Position numbers and translations under genes: made by a program
Shown here: in pieces, positions 16,447 to 24,911 of the stretch
How positions within the stretch are numbered: the stretch's first letter is position 1
Layout of the letters: each line of letters begins with the position of its first letter
Assembly (NCBI RefSeq): GCF_002224125.1
Contig: NZ_NCSM01000003.1
Coordinates: 10,821 to 74,820 of the forward strand
Reading direction: 5' to 3'
DNA from: Streptomyces sp. NBS 14/10
GTDB taxonomy: Bacteria > Actinomycetota > Actinomycetes > Streptomycetales > Streptomycetaceae
DNA: 64,000 nucleotides
The notes under the pieces: model-generated
What the model saw: the letters and a program-made list of their open reading frames with translations, nothing else
The model's database searches: none
Told to the model about the DNA's origin: nothing

Positions 16447-17946
16447 TCACTTCGGGTGACCACGGACCTCGTCGTGCACCAGGTCATGCGCCGGATCGTG
16501 CTCCGGGTCGTACTCGGGTTCGTGCTCCAGATCACGCTCCAGTTCACGCTCTGGGTCGTACTCCGGGTCCGGGTCGTGCTCCGGGTCGTGCTCCGGCCGC
16601 GACACGACCGTGGCCAGGGCCTCCACCACCGCCGGGTCGAAGTCACGGGCCGTGCCCCGCCGCAACCGCTCCAGAGCCCCAGGCCCGACCGCGCCCCGGC
16701 CCTTCTGAGGGTTTCCCAGTGAGGTGCCCGAGGAACCTCCCACCAATTCGGTGTAGGCGTTTACCGCCCGCACGATACGGGCCGGAAGCGGCTGTTCCCG
16801 ATACGGGTCCGCCTGCCGCTCCACGATCTCCGCGACCTCGTCCGGCACCCCGGTCTGCCGTACGACAGCGCCGCCCAGCAGCGCTATCCGCCGCCGCTCG
16901 GCCTCCGGCAGCGGCTCGGTGGCCCCGGCCGGCACCGGGTCGAGCAGCGACAGCTGCCCGACGTCGTGCATCAGCGCCGCGTACTCGAGCACGGTCAGCG
17001 ACGGAGCGGACAGCCGCAGCTCACGGCCGACGGCGCGGCTGAGGCCGGCGACCTGGCGGGCGTGGCCCGCGGGGGTGTAGCCCGCTATCTCCGTCGTCCT
17101 CGCCAGCGAGGCGACGGTCTGGCGGCAGGTCGCCCGTATCCCGGCACAGCGGCGGAAGGAGTACTGGACGAGCAGCAGCGGCACACAGAGCGCCGGCAGC
17201 GCCCACAGCCCGGCCACGGCAACCGCCGGGGCCGTCACCGCCGCCGTCGCGCAGACCGCGGCCCCGGCGCCGGGCAGCGCGCGCAGCTCGTCGCGCAGCA
17301 GGGGCGCGTAGGGCCGGCCCGTACGCGCCCGGGCCAGGGCCGCGGCCAGGGCGGCGTCGCCGAGCGCGGCCAGCGCCAGGACGAGCAGCAAGGCCGCGAC
17401 GAGGCACGGACCGTGACCGGGCCGGCCGGACCAGGAGGGCAACCGGCCGGTGTGGTGAAGCGGTTGGCAGCAGATCGCGACTAAGGCGACGGTGAACACC
17501 CGGCGCGCGGCACGGTCGGGGTCGGCCGGGTGTCCGAGGGCCGCGCGCGCCACCAGGGCGAGGAGGGATGCCGCCCCGACGACGGCGACGGTCTGGAGGA
17601 CGCCGTACGTGGTCGGCGCACCGTCCAGCGGTCCCAGCGCGGCATAGCCGAGGGCCGCCGCGGCGGCGACGGGCGCGGGCTCGCGCTCCCCGGCCTCCGG
17701 CTCGTCGGCCCGCCCGTGCGCCCCGGCCGCACCCCTGTCCGCGCCCGCGCCCGCGCGCACGGCCGGGCGCCCGTCCCACCGCATGGCCTCCCCCAGCGCG
17801 ACGAGCGCTCCAAACGCAAGCGCCACCCCCGGCTGGCGCACGCTCACCCGCTGCGTCCATATGAGAGCGACCACGACCAGCGCGCCCGCCGCCCCGTACA
17901 CCGCGCCCGCGCCGGGCCGCGGCACGGCGCACCGCCACAGGCTCAT
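16447..17946 (-). CDS. Membrane protein with degenerate HD domain and acidic repeat tail
   Basis: A 499-residue protein with several hydrophobic segments in residues 1-280, then an HD-type domain: the metal-binding HD is present in ALMHDVGQLSLLDP, but the HHExxxGxGYP signature of HD-GYP enzymes is missing. The C-terminal tail repeats E-H-D-P and E-Y-D-P units about eight times and ends HDEVRGHPK. The ATG overlaps the stop of the canonical HD-GYP gene (ATGA), so both are made together. The pair may act as a catalytic plus regulatory couple; that is inference. The function of the degenerate HD domain is unknown. Confidence 0.8.
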   Translation of the reverse strand: MSLWRCAVPRPGAGAVYGAAGALVVVALIWTQRVSVRQPGVALAFGALVALGEAMRWDGRPAVRAGAGADRGAAGAHGRADEPEAGEREPAPVAAAAALGYAALGPLDGAPTTYGVLQTVAVVGAASLLALVARAALGHPADPDRAARRVFTVALVAICCQPLHHTGRLPSWSGRPGHGPCLVAALLLVLALAALGDAALAAALARARTGRPYAPLLRDELRALPGAGAAVCATAAVTAPAVAVAGLWALPALCVPLLLVQYSFRRCAGIRATCRQTVASLARTTEIAGYTPAGHARQVAGLSRAVGRELRLSAPSLTVLEYAALMHDVGQLSLLDPVPAGATEPLPEAERRRIALLGGAVVRQTGVPDEVAEIVERQADPYREQPLPARIVRAVNAYTELVGGSSGTSLGNPQKGRGAVGPGALERLRRGTARDFDPAVVEALATVVSRPEHDPEHDPDPEYDPERELERDLEHEPEYDPEHDPAHDLVHDEVRGHPK

Positions 17947-19463
17947 GCGCCACCACCCCGGCCGGGCCGCGCGGCCTCCGGCGGTCGCGCGGAAGTCCGC
18001 CCAGACGGGACGTTTCCGCGCTGGTCCGCTGCGTAATCCGGGCCGCTGTCCGGTGCGTAGGCAGGTACTCGGTCCGGTGCATGGCCCACTGCACGGCCCA
18101 GTACTTGGTCCCGGACCGGGCGAGCCTCCTCCGGGGACGTGGCGGGCCAGCCGTGCCGGTCCAGGGCGCGGGCCAGCGCGACCACCATCCGTGGGTCGAA
18201 CTGCGCACCCGCGCACCGTTTGAGCTCTTCCACCGCCGCGGGCACCGGCCGGGCCCGTCGGTAGGTCCGGGTCGAGGTCATCGCGTCGAAGGCGTCGGCG
18301 ACCGCCACCACCCTCGCCGCCTCCGGGATGTCCGCTCCCGCGAGCCCATAGGGATAGCCGCTCCCGTCCAGCCGCTCGTGGTGGTGGAGGACGGCCTCCC
18401 GCGCCTCGCCCAGGAAGCCGATGCCGCGCACCATCTCGTGCCCGTACTCGGGGTGGAGCTCGATGGCGCGGCGCTCCTCGGGGGTCAGCGGACCGTTTTT
18501 GCGCAGCAGCCGGGTGGGGACGCCGAGCTTGCCGACGTCGTGCAGGACGCCCGCGATGCGCAGCGCCTCGAGCCGGTCCCCGTTCATCCCCAGCTCGCGG
18601 GCGATCATGGCGGAGGCACGGCCGACGCGCTCGCTGTGGCCGCGGGTGTACCGGTCCTTGATGTCGACGGCCTGGACGAGGGCGCGCACGGTGGCCTGAT
18701 GGGCGGCACGTTCGCGCTGGCACAGCGCGAAGACGCGGGCGCAGACGTACATCGGCGGCAGCACGAGCAGCGCGGCGGGCGGCCCGTACGGGCTGCGCCA
18801 CAGCACCGCCATGGTCAGCCCGGCCAGGCCGTGCACCAGGTGGGGCACGAGCGAGCAGAGCACCCGGCCGCGCCAGGCGGCGCGGGGCGAGCGGCCCTCG
18901 GCCGTCATCAGCACGCCGCCTTCCAGGGCGGCGGCGGTCAGGCCGAGGGCGAGCGCGGCGACGGCCGCGGGCACCAGGGCGTACGGAGAGAAGCCCGGCT
19001 CACCGGCGGTGGCGGGGTCGGCGAGGGTGGCGGCAAGGGCCTCCCTGCCGCCGCAGAGCCCGAAGACGAGCGAGGCGGCGTACGCGGCGAGGGCGAGCCG
19101 CGCGGCGCGCCACAGCCGCCGCACCCCGGCGGGGCGCCGCGCCACGGCGCCGAGCAGCGCGCCGGGCACCGCGACGAGCGCGGCGGCGGGCGCGGGCAGC
19201 AGAAAAGCCCCGGCCAGAAGGGCGGGGCCGCACCAGTCCGGCGACGCCGTCACGGCAGGCGCGACGGCGGGCGGCGGGGGTGACAGGGGTGGACAGGCGT
19301 GGGAAGGGGGCCTGCGGGCCCCCGCCGCGTAGAGCGCGGCGAGCAGCGCGGCCGTGGCCCACGGAACGTCCGCCGCAGGCGTCAGGGCCGGGGCGGCGCA
19401 CACCGCGGCCAGGAGCGCGGCGCTCACCACGTAGACGCGCGCCGCCAGAGGAACCGCCCGCAT
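17943..19463 (-). CDS. Membrane-anchored HD-GYP domain protein (putative cyclic-di-GMP phosphodiesterase)
   Basis: A 506-residue protein with an N-terminal membrane region of several helices (about 10-260) and an HD-GYP domain at about 265-430. The domain has the HD motif in GVLHDVGKLGVP and the signature HHHERLDGSGYPYGL, plus VADAFDAMTSTRTYR. HD-GYP domains hydrolyse cyclic di-GMP, a main developmental second messenger in Streptomyces. The C-terminal tail is disordered and Pro/Arg-rich. It lies beside sigR-rsrA and overlaps the degenerate HD gene downstream. Confidence 0.9.
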   Translation of the reverse strand: MRAVPLAARVYVVSAALLAAVCAAPALTPAADVPWATAALLAALYAAGARRPPSHACPPLSPPPPAVAPAVTASPDWCGPALLAGAFLLPAPAAALVAVPGALLGAVARRPAGVRRLWRAARLALAAYAASLVFGLCGGREALAATLADPATAGEPGFSPYALVPAAVAALALGLTAAALEGGVLMTAEGRSPRAAWRGRVLCSLVPHLVHGLAGLTMAVLWRSPYGPPAALLVLPPMYVCARVFALCQRERAAHQATVRALVQAVDIKDRYTRGHSERVGRASAMIARELGMNGDRLEALRIAGVLHDVGKLGVPTRLLRKNGPLTPEERRAIELHPEYGHEMVRGIGFLGEAREAVLHHHERLDGSGYPYGLAGADIPEAARVVAVADAFDAMTSTRTYRRARPVPAAVEELKRCAGAQFDPRMVVALARALDRHGWPATSPEEARPVRDQVLGRAVGHAPDRVPAYAPDSGPDYAADQRGNVPSGRTSARPPEAARPGRGGGA

Positions 19464-19609
19464 ACCCCCTCCTCCCCGTCCGTCGAACGGCCCCGGTCGG
19501 GGCCGTCAGATTGGGGAGGATAGAGCCGGGCACGCGGGGTTCGTCCGTATGCTCCGCCCGATTCCACACCTTCGGGTGATGATCGGGCGGGTTACGACGA
19601 GCGGCGCCG

Positions 19610-19655
19610 GTCCTGCACGAGGCGAGGGGTCAGTCCCGCACGAGGCGACGGGTCA
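19610..19655. repeat. 23-bp tandem repeat ending at the rsrA stop codon
   Basis: Two 23-bp units (19610-19632 and 19633-19655) differ at two positions, and a partial third unit continues into the coding sequence from 19656. The rsrA stop codon is the last three bases of the second unit. Confidence 0.85.
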
Positions 19656-19970
19656 GTCCTGCGCGGGCGTCGGCGCGTTCGCCTCCGCGACGACCTCCCG
19701 CTCCGGCGCGACCTCGCCGGAGCGGATCAGCTCGATGCGGTTCATGACCTTCGAGCGCAGGTCGCTGGGCACGTCGTCATGGCCGCAGCACCGCTTGACC
19801 AGCTTCTTCACGGCCTGCTCCAGGCCGTACTTCTCCAGGCAGGGGGAGCACTCGTGGAAGTGCACCTCGAGCTTGGCGCGGTCGACGTCGGGCATCTCCC
19901 GATCGAGGAACTCGTAGAGGTGGTCGAGGACCTCGGAGCAATCCGTCTCGTGCGGCTCTCCGCAGCTCAT
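19653..19970 (-). CDS. rsrA: Anti-sigma-R factor RsrA (zinc redox switch)
   Basis: A 105-residue ZAS-family anti-sigma factor. In the reduced zinc-bound state it holds SigR; disulphide stress oxidises it and frees SigR. The metal/redox residues are visible: Cys3 and Cys11 ([11 protein letters not shown]), then the H-x3-C-x2-C motif in [13 protein letters not shown], and CC in [11 protein letters not shown]. Length and sequence are close to the characterised S. coelicolor RsrA. The ATG overlaps the sigR stop by ATGA, so the pair is co-translated. Confidence 0.97.
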   Translation of the reverse strand: MSCGEPHETDCSEVLDHLYEFLDREMPDVDRAKLEVHFHECSPCLEKYGLEQAVKKLVKRCCGHDDVPSDLRSKVMNRIELIRSGEVAPEREVVAEANAPTPAQD

Positions 19971-20884
19971 GAGTCCGCGCCTTTCCGATCGTTCGACTCG
20001 TCCGCCGCGGCGGACGCGCCGGCCGGGACCAGTCCGCGCCCACGGGCGTAGTCCTCGAGCAGACCGCGCAGCTGGCGGCGCCCACGGTGCAGCCGCGACA
20101 TCACGGTACCGATGGGTGTCCCCATGATGTCTGCGATCTCCTTGTAGGCAAACCCCTCGACATCCGCGAGATAGACCGCGATGCGGAACTCCTCGGGAAT
20201 GGCCTGGAGCGCCTCCTTGACGTCCGAGTCGGGAAGGTGGTCGAGCGCCTGCGACTCCGCGGAGCGCAGACCGGTCGACATATGCGACTCGGCGCGCGCC
20301 AGCTGCCAGTCCTCGATCTCCTCGGCCGCGCTGCGCTGAGGCTCCCGCTGCTTCTTGCGGTACGAGTTGATGAAGGTGTTGGTCAGGATGCGGTACAGCC
20401 ACGCCTTGAGGTTGGTGCCCTCACGGAACTGGTGGAAGGACCCGTACGCCTTCGCGTACGTCTCCTGCACCAGGTCCTCGGCGTCGGCCGGATTGCGCGT
20501 CATACGCAATGCGGCGGAGTACATCTGGTCGAGGAAGGTAAGGGCATCCCGTTCGAAGCGCGCGTTGCGCTCGACGTCCGTCTCCTGCGGCTGCCCGACC
20601 GGCCGGCCCTCGGTCACGCCGTCGGTCCCCGCGTCGGTGCCAGTGACCTGACCCACCTCCTCCGCCTTCGTGGCGAGGCCGCCGAATGCGGACCCGCTCG
20701 AATCGGAGAATAGACGACGATCCGGTCCGCCCGCCGCTTCGTTCCGGGCAGTCCACCCCGTCTGCGGCTGCGACCAGTCCAGGTCAGCGGCGCGCGGACG
20801 GGCCGGGCAAGCGAGCGAACCCATACTGGGGACTCCTTCTGCTGGTGCGGGTACCTGAGCCTGTTCCTGAGGTTCCTGATCCAT
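19967..20884 (-). CDS. sigR: ECF sigma factor SigR (long SigR-prime form)
   Basis: An ECF sigma factor for thiol-oxidative stress genes. Region 2 is at about 105-180 ([24 protein letters not shown], with [17 protein letters not shown]), and region 4 is at about 225-290 ([38 protein letters not shown]). The open frame gives 305 residues; a GTG at 20656 (residue 77) would give 229 residues, close to normal SigR. S. coelicolor makes both a stable short form and an unstable long form from a SigR-dependent upstream promoter, and the same architecture is present here, with a SigR promoter just before the long start. Regulation is by autoinduction and RsrA. Confidence 0.95.
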   Translation of the reverse strand: MDQEPQEQAQVPAPAEGVPSMGSLACPARPRAADLDWSQPQTGWTARNEAAGGPDRRLFSDSSGSAFGGLATKAEEVGQVTGTDAGTDGVTEGRPVGQPQETDVERNARFERDALTFLDQMYSAALRMTRNPADAEDLVQETYAKAYGSFHQFREGTNLKAWLYRILTNTFINSYRKKQREPQRSAAEEIEDWQLARAESHMSTGLRSAESQALDHLPDSDVKEALQAIPEEFRIAVYLADVEGFAYKEIADIMGTPIGTVMSRLHRGRRQLRGLLEDYARGRGLVPAGASAAADESNDRKGADS

Positions 20885-20897
20885 ATACGCCCGCTAC

Positions 20898-20924
20898 AAC
20901 AGATCACGGCCCCGCCGCATTCCC
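20898..20924 (-). promoter_or_regulatory. SigR-dependent promoter of sigR (p2-like)
   Basis: On the minus strand GGGAAT (20919-20924), an 18-bp spacer and GTT (20898-20900) match the SigR consensus exactly. The start point would fall a few bases before the long-form ATG at 20884, so that message has almost no leader. Confidence 0.85.
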
Positions 20925-20963
20925 GAGCGTCCCCGCCACCCCTATACGGCGCATCCGCGCAGC

Positions 20964-21665
20964 TCAGAGCGGTACGCGGACCAGCCATTCGGCCACGGCG
21001 CCGGTGATCCGCGCCAGCGCCTCCTGCTGGCCGATGTCCGCCTTCTTGGGCACGACGAAGCTGTGGTCGCCGTGCGGGATCCCGACCAGTTCCGTCCCGG
21101 CAGGCAGCTCGGGGAACTCCTCGGGGCGGCCGAACGGATCGCGGCCGCCCTGGACCACCAGCGTCGGCAGACCGGCGCCCAGCAGTTCGCCGGCCCGGGA
21201 CCGCTCCGGCTTGCCCGGCGGGTGCAGCGGGAAGGACAGCGCCAGCACGGCGCTCGCGCCCAGCTCGCGCGCAGTACGGCAGGCCACCCGCGCCCCGGCG
21301 CTGCGGCCGCCCGCGACGACCGGCAGCCCTGGCTTCTCCAGCGCGGGCCACAGCGCGCGCCACCCGACGTCCAGGGTCTTCGGCGCGGGCGCGACCTTCT
21401 TGCCCGCCACCCGCCACGGCTGCTCGACCAGCGCGACACTGATGCCCAGCGGCGGCAGCGCGGCGGCCAGCGCCTGTAGGTCCCGTGCCTCGATCCCGCC
21501 CCCGGCGCCATGGCTCACGGCCAGCACGGCGCGGGCGCGGGGGGCGCGGTGCCAGGTGATCCTGGCGTCCCCGGCGGGGGTCGGCACGGTCTCCCCGGTC
21601 TTTCCGGTTGTGCCGCTCTCGGTCGTTTCGCTCTTGGCTGATTGCTCGGTCTGCTCGGCGCTCAC
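20964..21665 (-). CDS. Alpha/beta-hydrolase family protein
   Basis: A 233-residue cytoplasmic hydrolase resembling the dienelactone-hydrolase/KANL3-TEX30 group. The nucleophile elbow is GGRSAGAR, the acid is probably the Asp of VVQGGRDPFG, and the histidine is in IPHGDHSFVVP. The oxyanion region is LAVSHGAGGG. The GTG at 21665 (VSAEQTEQ) is preferred; a GTG ten codons earlier is possible. The first 35 residues are low-complexity and rich in Glu, Thr and Ser. The substrate is unknown. Confidence 0.8.
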   Translation of the reverse strand: MSAEQTEQSAKSETTESGTTGKTGETVPTPAGDARITWHRAPRARAVLAVSHGAGGGIEARDLQALAAALPPLGISVALVEQPWRVAGKKVAPAPKTLDVGWRALWPALEKPGLPVVAGGRSAGARVACRTARELGASAVLALSFPLHPPGKPERSRAGELLGAGLPTLVVQGGRDPFGRPEEFPELPAGTELVGIPHGDHSFVVPKKADIGQQEALARITGAVAEWLVRVPL

Positions 21666-21707
21666 ATGCCCATCCTGCCGCTTCCGGACGACCACGCCCG
21701 GAAGGCG

Positions 21708-21723
21708 CTCAGAAGCTCAGAAG
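21708..21723. repeat. 8-bp duplication over the stop codon of the YedK-type gene
   Basis: CTCAGAAG is present twice in direct contact (21708-21715 and 21716-21723). The stop codon of the minus-strand gene (21717-21719) lies in the second copy. Confidence 0.7.
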
Positions 21724-22550
21724 AGCGTGCTCGTCTCCGGCGCCTCCAGCTCGGTCACCAGCTCCGGGCCGTTGTTGCGTACGTCACTGACGGCCGTGGC
21801 CACCGGGTAGGCGCGCAGCAGCCCCGCGGGCGGCGGGGCGAGCAGCGGGCGCAGTTCGTCGGGGTCGGTGTGGGAGGGGTCGAGCCAGTCGGCCCAGCGG
21901 TCCTCGGTGAGCACCAGCGGCATCCGCGGATGGATGTCGGCCAGCGACCGCGGCCCCGCGCCGCTCTCGTCCCCGCCCTTGCCCAGCAGTGGAAACGGCT
22001 CCTTCTCCGCCTCGGTCGTGATGACCGTGCAGGTCACCCACCAGGCCCGCGGATGGTCGTCCGGCAGCGTCCGGTCGCGCCAGAACTCGTACAGCCCGGC
22101 CATGGCCATCACCGAGCCGTCCACCGGGGTCACGAAGTAAGGCTGCTTACGCGGCCGCTTCCGCTTCCCCTGCTCCTCCATCTGCCGCTCCCCCGAGCCG
22201 GTGACCCACTCGTAGTAGCCGTCGGCGGGCAGCAGACAGCGGCGCGAGGCGAAGGGGCGGCGGTAGGAGGGCTTCTCGTGCACCGTCTCCGCCCGTGCGT
22301 TGATCATCTTCACGCCGGTGTCCGGTGACTTGGCCCAGGACGGCACCAGTCCCCACTTGAGCGCCCTCAGCTGGCGGACCGGGCTCGGATCGTCGGCGTC
22401 CTTGACGGGGCGTTCGAGCACCGCGTACACGCCCTTGGTGGGCGCGACGTTCCAGTCCGGGGCCAGCGCCTCCTCCGGCTCCCAGTGCTGCACCCCGAAG
22501 ATGCCGACGAGGTCCTCGGGCTTCCGGCTCGCTGCGTATCGACCGCACAT
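21717..22550 (-). CDS. SOS response-associated peptidase family (YedK/HMCES) abasic-site crosslinking protein
   Basis: A 277-residue SRAP-domain protein that forms a covalent thiazolidine link with abasic sites in single-stranded DNA. The catalytic cysteine directly follows the initiator Met (MCGRYAAS), which fixes the ATG at 22550. The other conserved residues are the Asn of MINARAET, the Glu of DGYYEW and the His of DIHPRMPLVL. Insertions relative to E. coli YedK include a basic loop (EEQGKRKRPRKQP) and a Gly/Asp loop. It is divergent from the M50 peptidase gene with a 120-bp gap. Confidence 0.92.
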   Translation of the reverse strand: MCGRYAASRKPEDLVGIFGVQHWEPEEALAPDWNVAPTKGVYAVLERPVKDADDPSPVRQLRALKWGLVPSWAKSPDTGVKMINARAETVHEKPSYRRPFASRRCLLPADGYYEWVTGSGERQMEEQGKRKRPRKQPYFVTPVDGSVMAMAGLYEFWRDRTLPDDHPRAWWVTCTVITTEAEKEPFPLLGKGGDESGAGPRSLADIHPRMPLVLTEDRWADWLDPSHTDPDELRPLLAPPPAGLLRAYPVATAVSDVRNNGPELVTELEAPETSTLF

Positions 22551-22670
22551 AGGTGCCACACTGCCACGACGCCCACGGCCGGTGACGCCGGGCCGTCGAA
22601 ACCGAGCGGCCACGAATCAACGTACTGAAGAGCAGAAGCACCGAAGACGGACGCGAGGAGTCTCCCGCAC

Positions 22671-23384
22671 ATGGACAGCACGAACGCCGCCGATCTGTGG
22701 GACCGCGTCGTCGGCACCCAGCCGGACCCCACCACCTGGCTGGTCGCCGCCACCGGGCTGGTCGCGCTCTCGGTGGTCGTCTCCCAGATCGGCTGGCGGA
22801 TCGCCCGTAACGCGATCACCATCGCCCACGAGGGCGGCCACGGCCTGGTGGCGCTGGTCAGCGGCCGGCGACTTGAGGGCATACGGCTGCACTCGGACAC
22901 CTCGGGGCTGACCGTCTCGCGCGGCAAGCCCACCGGCCTCGGCATGATCCTCACCGCGGCCGCCGGCTACACCGCGCCGTCCCTGCTCGGACTGGCGGGC
23001 GCGTGGCTGCTGGCCGCAGGGCATATCACCGCGCTGCTGTGGGGGACGACGGCGCTGCTGGCGCTGATGCTCGTCATGATCCGCAATGCGTACGGCGTGC
23101 TGACCGTGGTCGTCTCCGGGGCCGCCTTCTTCCTTGTCTCCTGGCTGACCGAGCCGGATGTGCAGGCGGCCTTCGCGTACGTCGTGGTGTGGTTTCTGCT
23201 CCTGGGCGGCGTACGCCCCCCGTTCGAGCTCCAGCGCAAGCGCCGCTACTCGGGGGCGCACGACTCCGACCCCGACCAGCTCGCGCGCCTGACCAACGTC
23301 CCGGCCACGATCTGGCTGCTGCTCTTCCACGTGGTCTCGCTGAGCTCGCTGATCGGCGGCGGTCGCTGGCTGCTGGAGCTGTGA
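22671..23384 (+). CDS. M50-family integral membrane metallopeptidase
   Basis: A 237-residue membrane protein with about six hydrophobic segments. The zinc motif HExxH is in ITIAHEGGHGLVALVSG (residue about 53), placing it in the M50B-like group of intramembrane zinc peptidases. The ATG follows GAGGAG. Adjacency to aroA and the SRAP gene is common in Streptomyces but gives no functional clue. The substrate is unknown. Confidence 0.85.
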   Translation: MDSTNAADLWDRVVGTQPDPTTWLVAATGLVALSVVVSQIGWRIARNAITIAHEGGHGLVALVSGRRLEGIRLHSDTSGLTVSRGKPTGLGMILTAAAGYTAPSLLGLAGAWLLAAGHITALLWGTTALLALMLVMIRNAYGVLTVVVSGAAFFLVSWLTEPDVQAAFAYVVVWFLLLGGVRPPFELQRKRRYSGAHDSDPDQLARLTNVPATIWLLLFHVVSLSSLIGGGRWLLEL

Positions 23385-23471
23385 CCACGGCGCCATCGGG
23401 CCATGAGCCACCCGTAAGGTGTCCATACCAGCGGCGTGTTTCGACTGGGTTTCGCCGTTTTTGATCAAGAA

Positions 23472-23501
23472 TCTCACTCTCGGCGAGCCACTAAAGTGAG
23501 A
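23472..23501 (+). promoter_or_regulatory. aroA promoter region with inverted repeat, probably leaderless
   Basis: TAAAGT (23492-23497) is a good -10 element and lies seven bases before the aroA ATG, so the transcript would begin at or next to the start codon. A perfect 7-bp inverted repeat TCTCACT/AGTGAGA (23472-23478 and 23495-23501) overlaps it and could be an operator. Confidence 0.45.
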
Positions 23502-23504
23502 GCC

Positions 23505-24899
23505 ATGACCGGCATTGAGACCCCCTCGGGCGCGCACACCGCCCTCTGGCCCGCTCCGCTCGCCGACGGAGCGGTCGACGCGACCGTCACCGTGCCCGGA
23601 TCGAAGTCGGTCACCAACCGCGGCCTGATCCTGGCCGCGCTCGCCGCCGAGCCCGGCTGGCTGCGCCGCCCGCTGCGCTCCCGCGACACCCTTCTGATGG
23701 CCGAGGCGCTGCGCGCTCTGGGCGTGGGCATCGAGGAGACGGTGCCCGACCACTCCCCCGGCTCCCAGGGCGCCCACGGCGCGCCGGGCTCCGCGGGCGG
23801 TGGCGAGGCCTGGCGGGTCATCCCGGCGGGCCTGCACGGCCCGGCCACGGTCGACGTCGGCAACGCCGGCACGGTGATGCGCTTCCTGCCGCCGGTCGCG
23901 GCGCTGGCCGACGGCCCGGTGCGGTTCGACGGCGACAAGCGCTCGCACGAGCGCCCGCTGCACGGGGTGATCGACGCGCTGCGCGCGCTCGGCGCCCGCA
24001 TCGACGACGACGGCCGCGGTTCGCTGCCGATGACCGTGCACGGCGGCGGGGCGCTGGACGGCGGCCCGGTGCGCATCGACGCCTCGTCCTCGTCGCAGTT
24101 CGTCAGCGCGCTGCTGCTGTCCGCGCCGCGCTTCAACCAGGGCGTCGAGGTGCGCCATGTGGGCGCCGCGCTGCCCTCGCTGCCGCACATCCGGATGACC
24201 GTCGACATGCTGCGGGCAGCGGGCGCGGCCGTGGACGCCCCGGAGGCGGGCGGCGAGCCGAACGTATGGCGGGTGTCGCCCAGCGCCCTGCTGGGCCGCG
24301 ACCTGGTGGTCGAGCCCGACCTGTCCAACGCGGCGCCGTTCCTGGCGGCCGCCCTGGTCACCGGGGGCCGGGTGACGATCCCGGACTGGCCGGAGCGCAC
24401 CACCCAGCCCGGCGACTCGCTGCGCCGGATCTTCACCGACATGGGCGGGGCCTGCGAGCTCACCGACGCCGGGCTGACCTTCACCGGCACCGGCCGGATC
24501 ACCGGCATCGACGCCGATCTGCACGAGGTGGGCGAGCTCACCCCGGTGATCGCGGCGGTGGCGGCGCTGGCCGACTCCGAGTCCACGCTGAGCGGCATCG
24601 CGCATCTGCGGCTGCACGAGACCGACCGGCTCGCCGCCCTGGCCAAGGAGATCAACGAGCTCGGCGGCGATGTCACCGAGACCGCCGACGGGCTGCGGAT
24701 CCGCCCGCGCCCGCTGCACGGCGGGGTCTTCCACACCTACGAGGACCACCGGCTGGCCACCGCGGGCGCGGTCATCGGCCTGGTCGTCGAGGGCGTACAG
24801 ATCGAGAACGTGGCCACCACGGCCAAGACCCTGCCCGACTTCCCCGGGCTGTGGACCGGCATGCTCGACGCGGCGACGGCCCCCGCGCGGAGAGCCTGA
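23505..24899 (+). CDS. aroA: 5-Enolpyruvylshikimate-3-phosphate synthase
   Basis: A 464-residue enzyme of the shikimate pathway that joins shikimate-3-phosphate and phosphoenolpyruvate. The substrate-binding signatures are [17 protein letters not shown] near residue 29, [11 protein letters not shown] near 125, [23 protein letters not shown], and the C-terminal TYEDHRLA. The PEP-loop reads [12 protein letters not shown] rather than the GNAGTAMRPL of the E. coli type. A short Gly/Ser/His-rich insertion (about 85-100) lengthens the N-terminal domain. No ribosome-binding site stands before the ATG, consistent with the leaderless promoter. rsgA follows after 12 bp, so they are one unit. Confidence 0.97.
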   Translation: MTGIETPSGAHTALWPAPLADGAVDATVTVPGSKSVTNRGLILAALAAEPGWLRRPLRSRDTLLMAEALRALGVGIEETVPDHSPGSQGAHGAPGSAGGGEAWRVIPAGLHGPATVDVGNAGTVMRFLPPVAALADGPVRFDGDKRSHERPLHGVIDALRALGARIDDDGRGSLPMTVHGGGALDGGPVRIDASSSSQFVSALLLSAPRFNQGVEVRHVGAALPSLPHIRMTVDMLRAAGAAVDAPEAGGEPNVWRVSPSALLGRDLVVEPDLSNAAPFLAAALVTGGRVTIPDWPERTTQPGDSLRRIFTDMGGACELTDAGLTFTGTGRITGIDADLHEVGELTPVIAAVAALADSESTLSGIAHLRLHETDRLAALAKEINELGGDVTETADGLRIRPRPLHGGVFHTYEDHRLATAGAVIGLVVEGVQIENVATTAKTLPDFPGLWTGMLDAATAPARRA

Positions 24900-24911
24900 G
24901 GCGCCCCCGCC

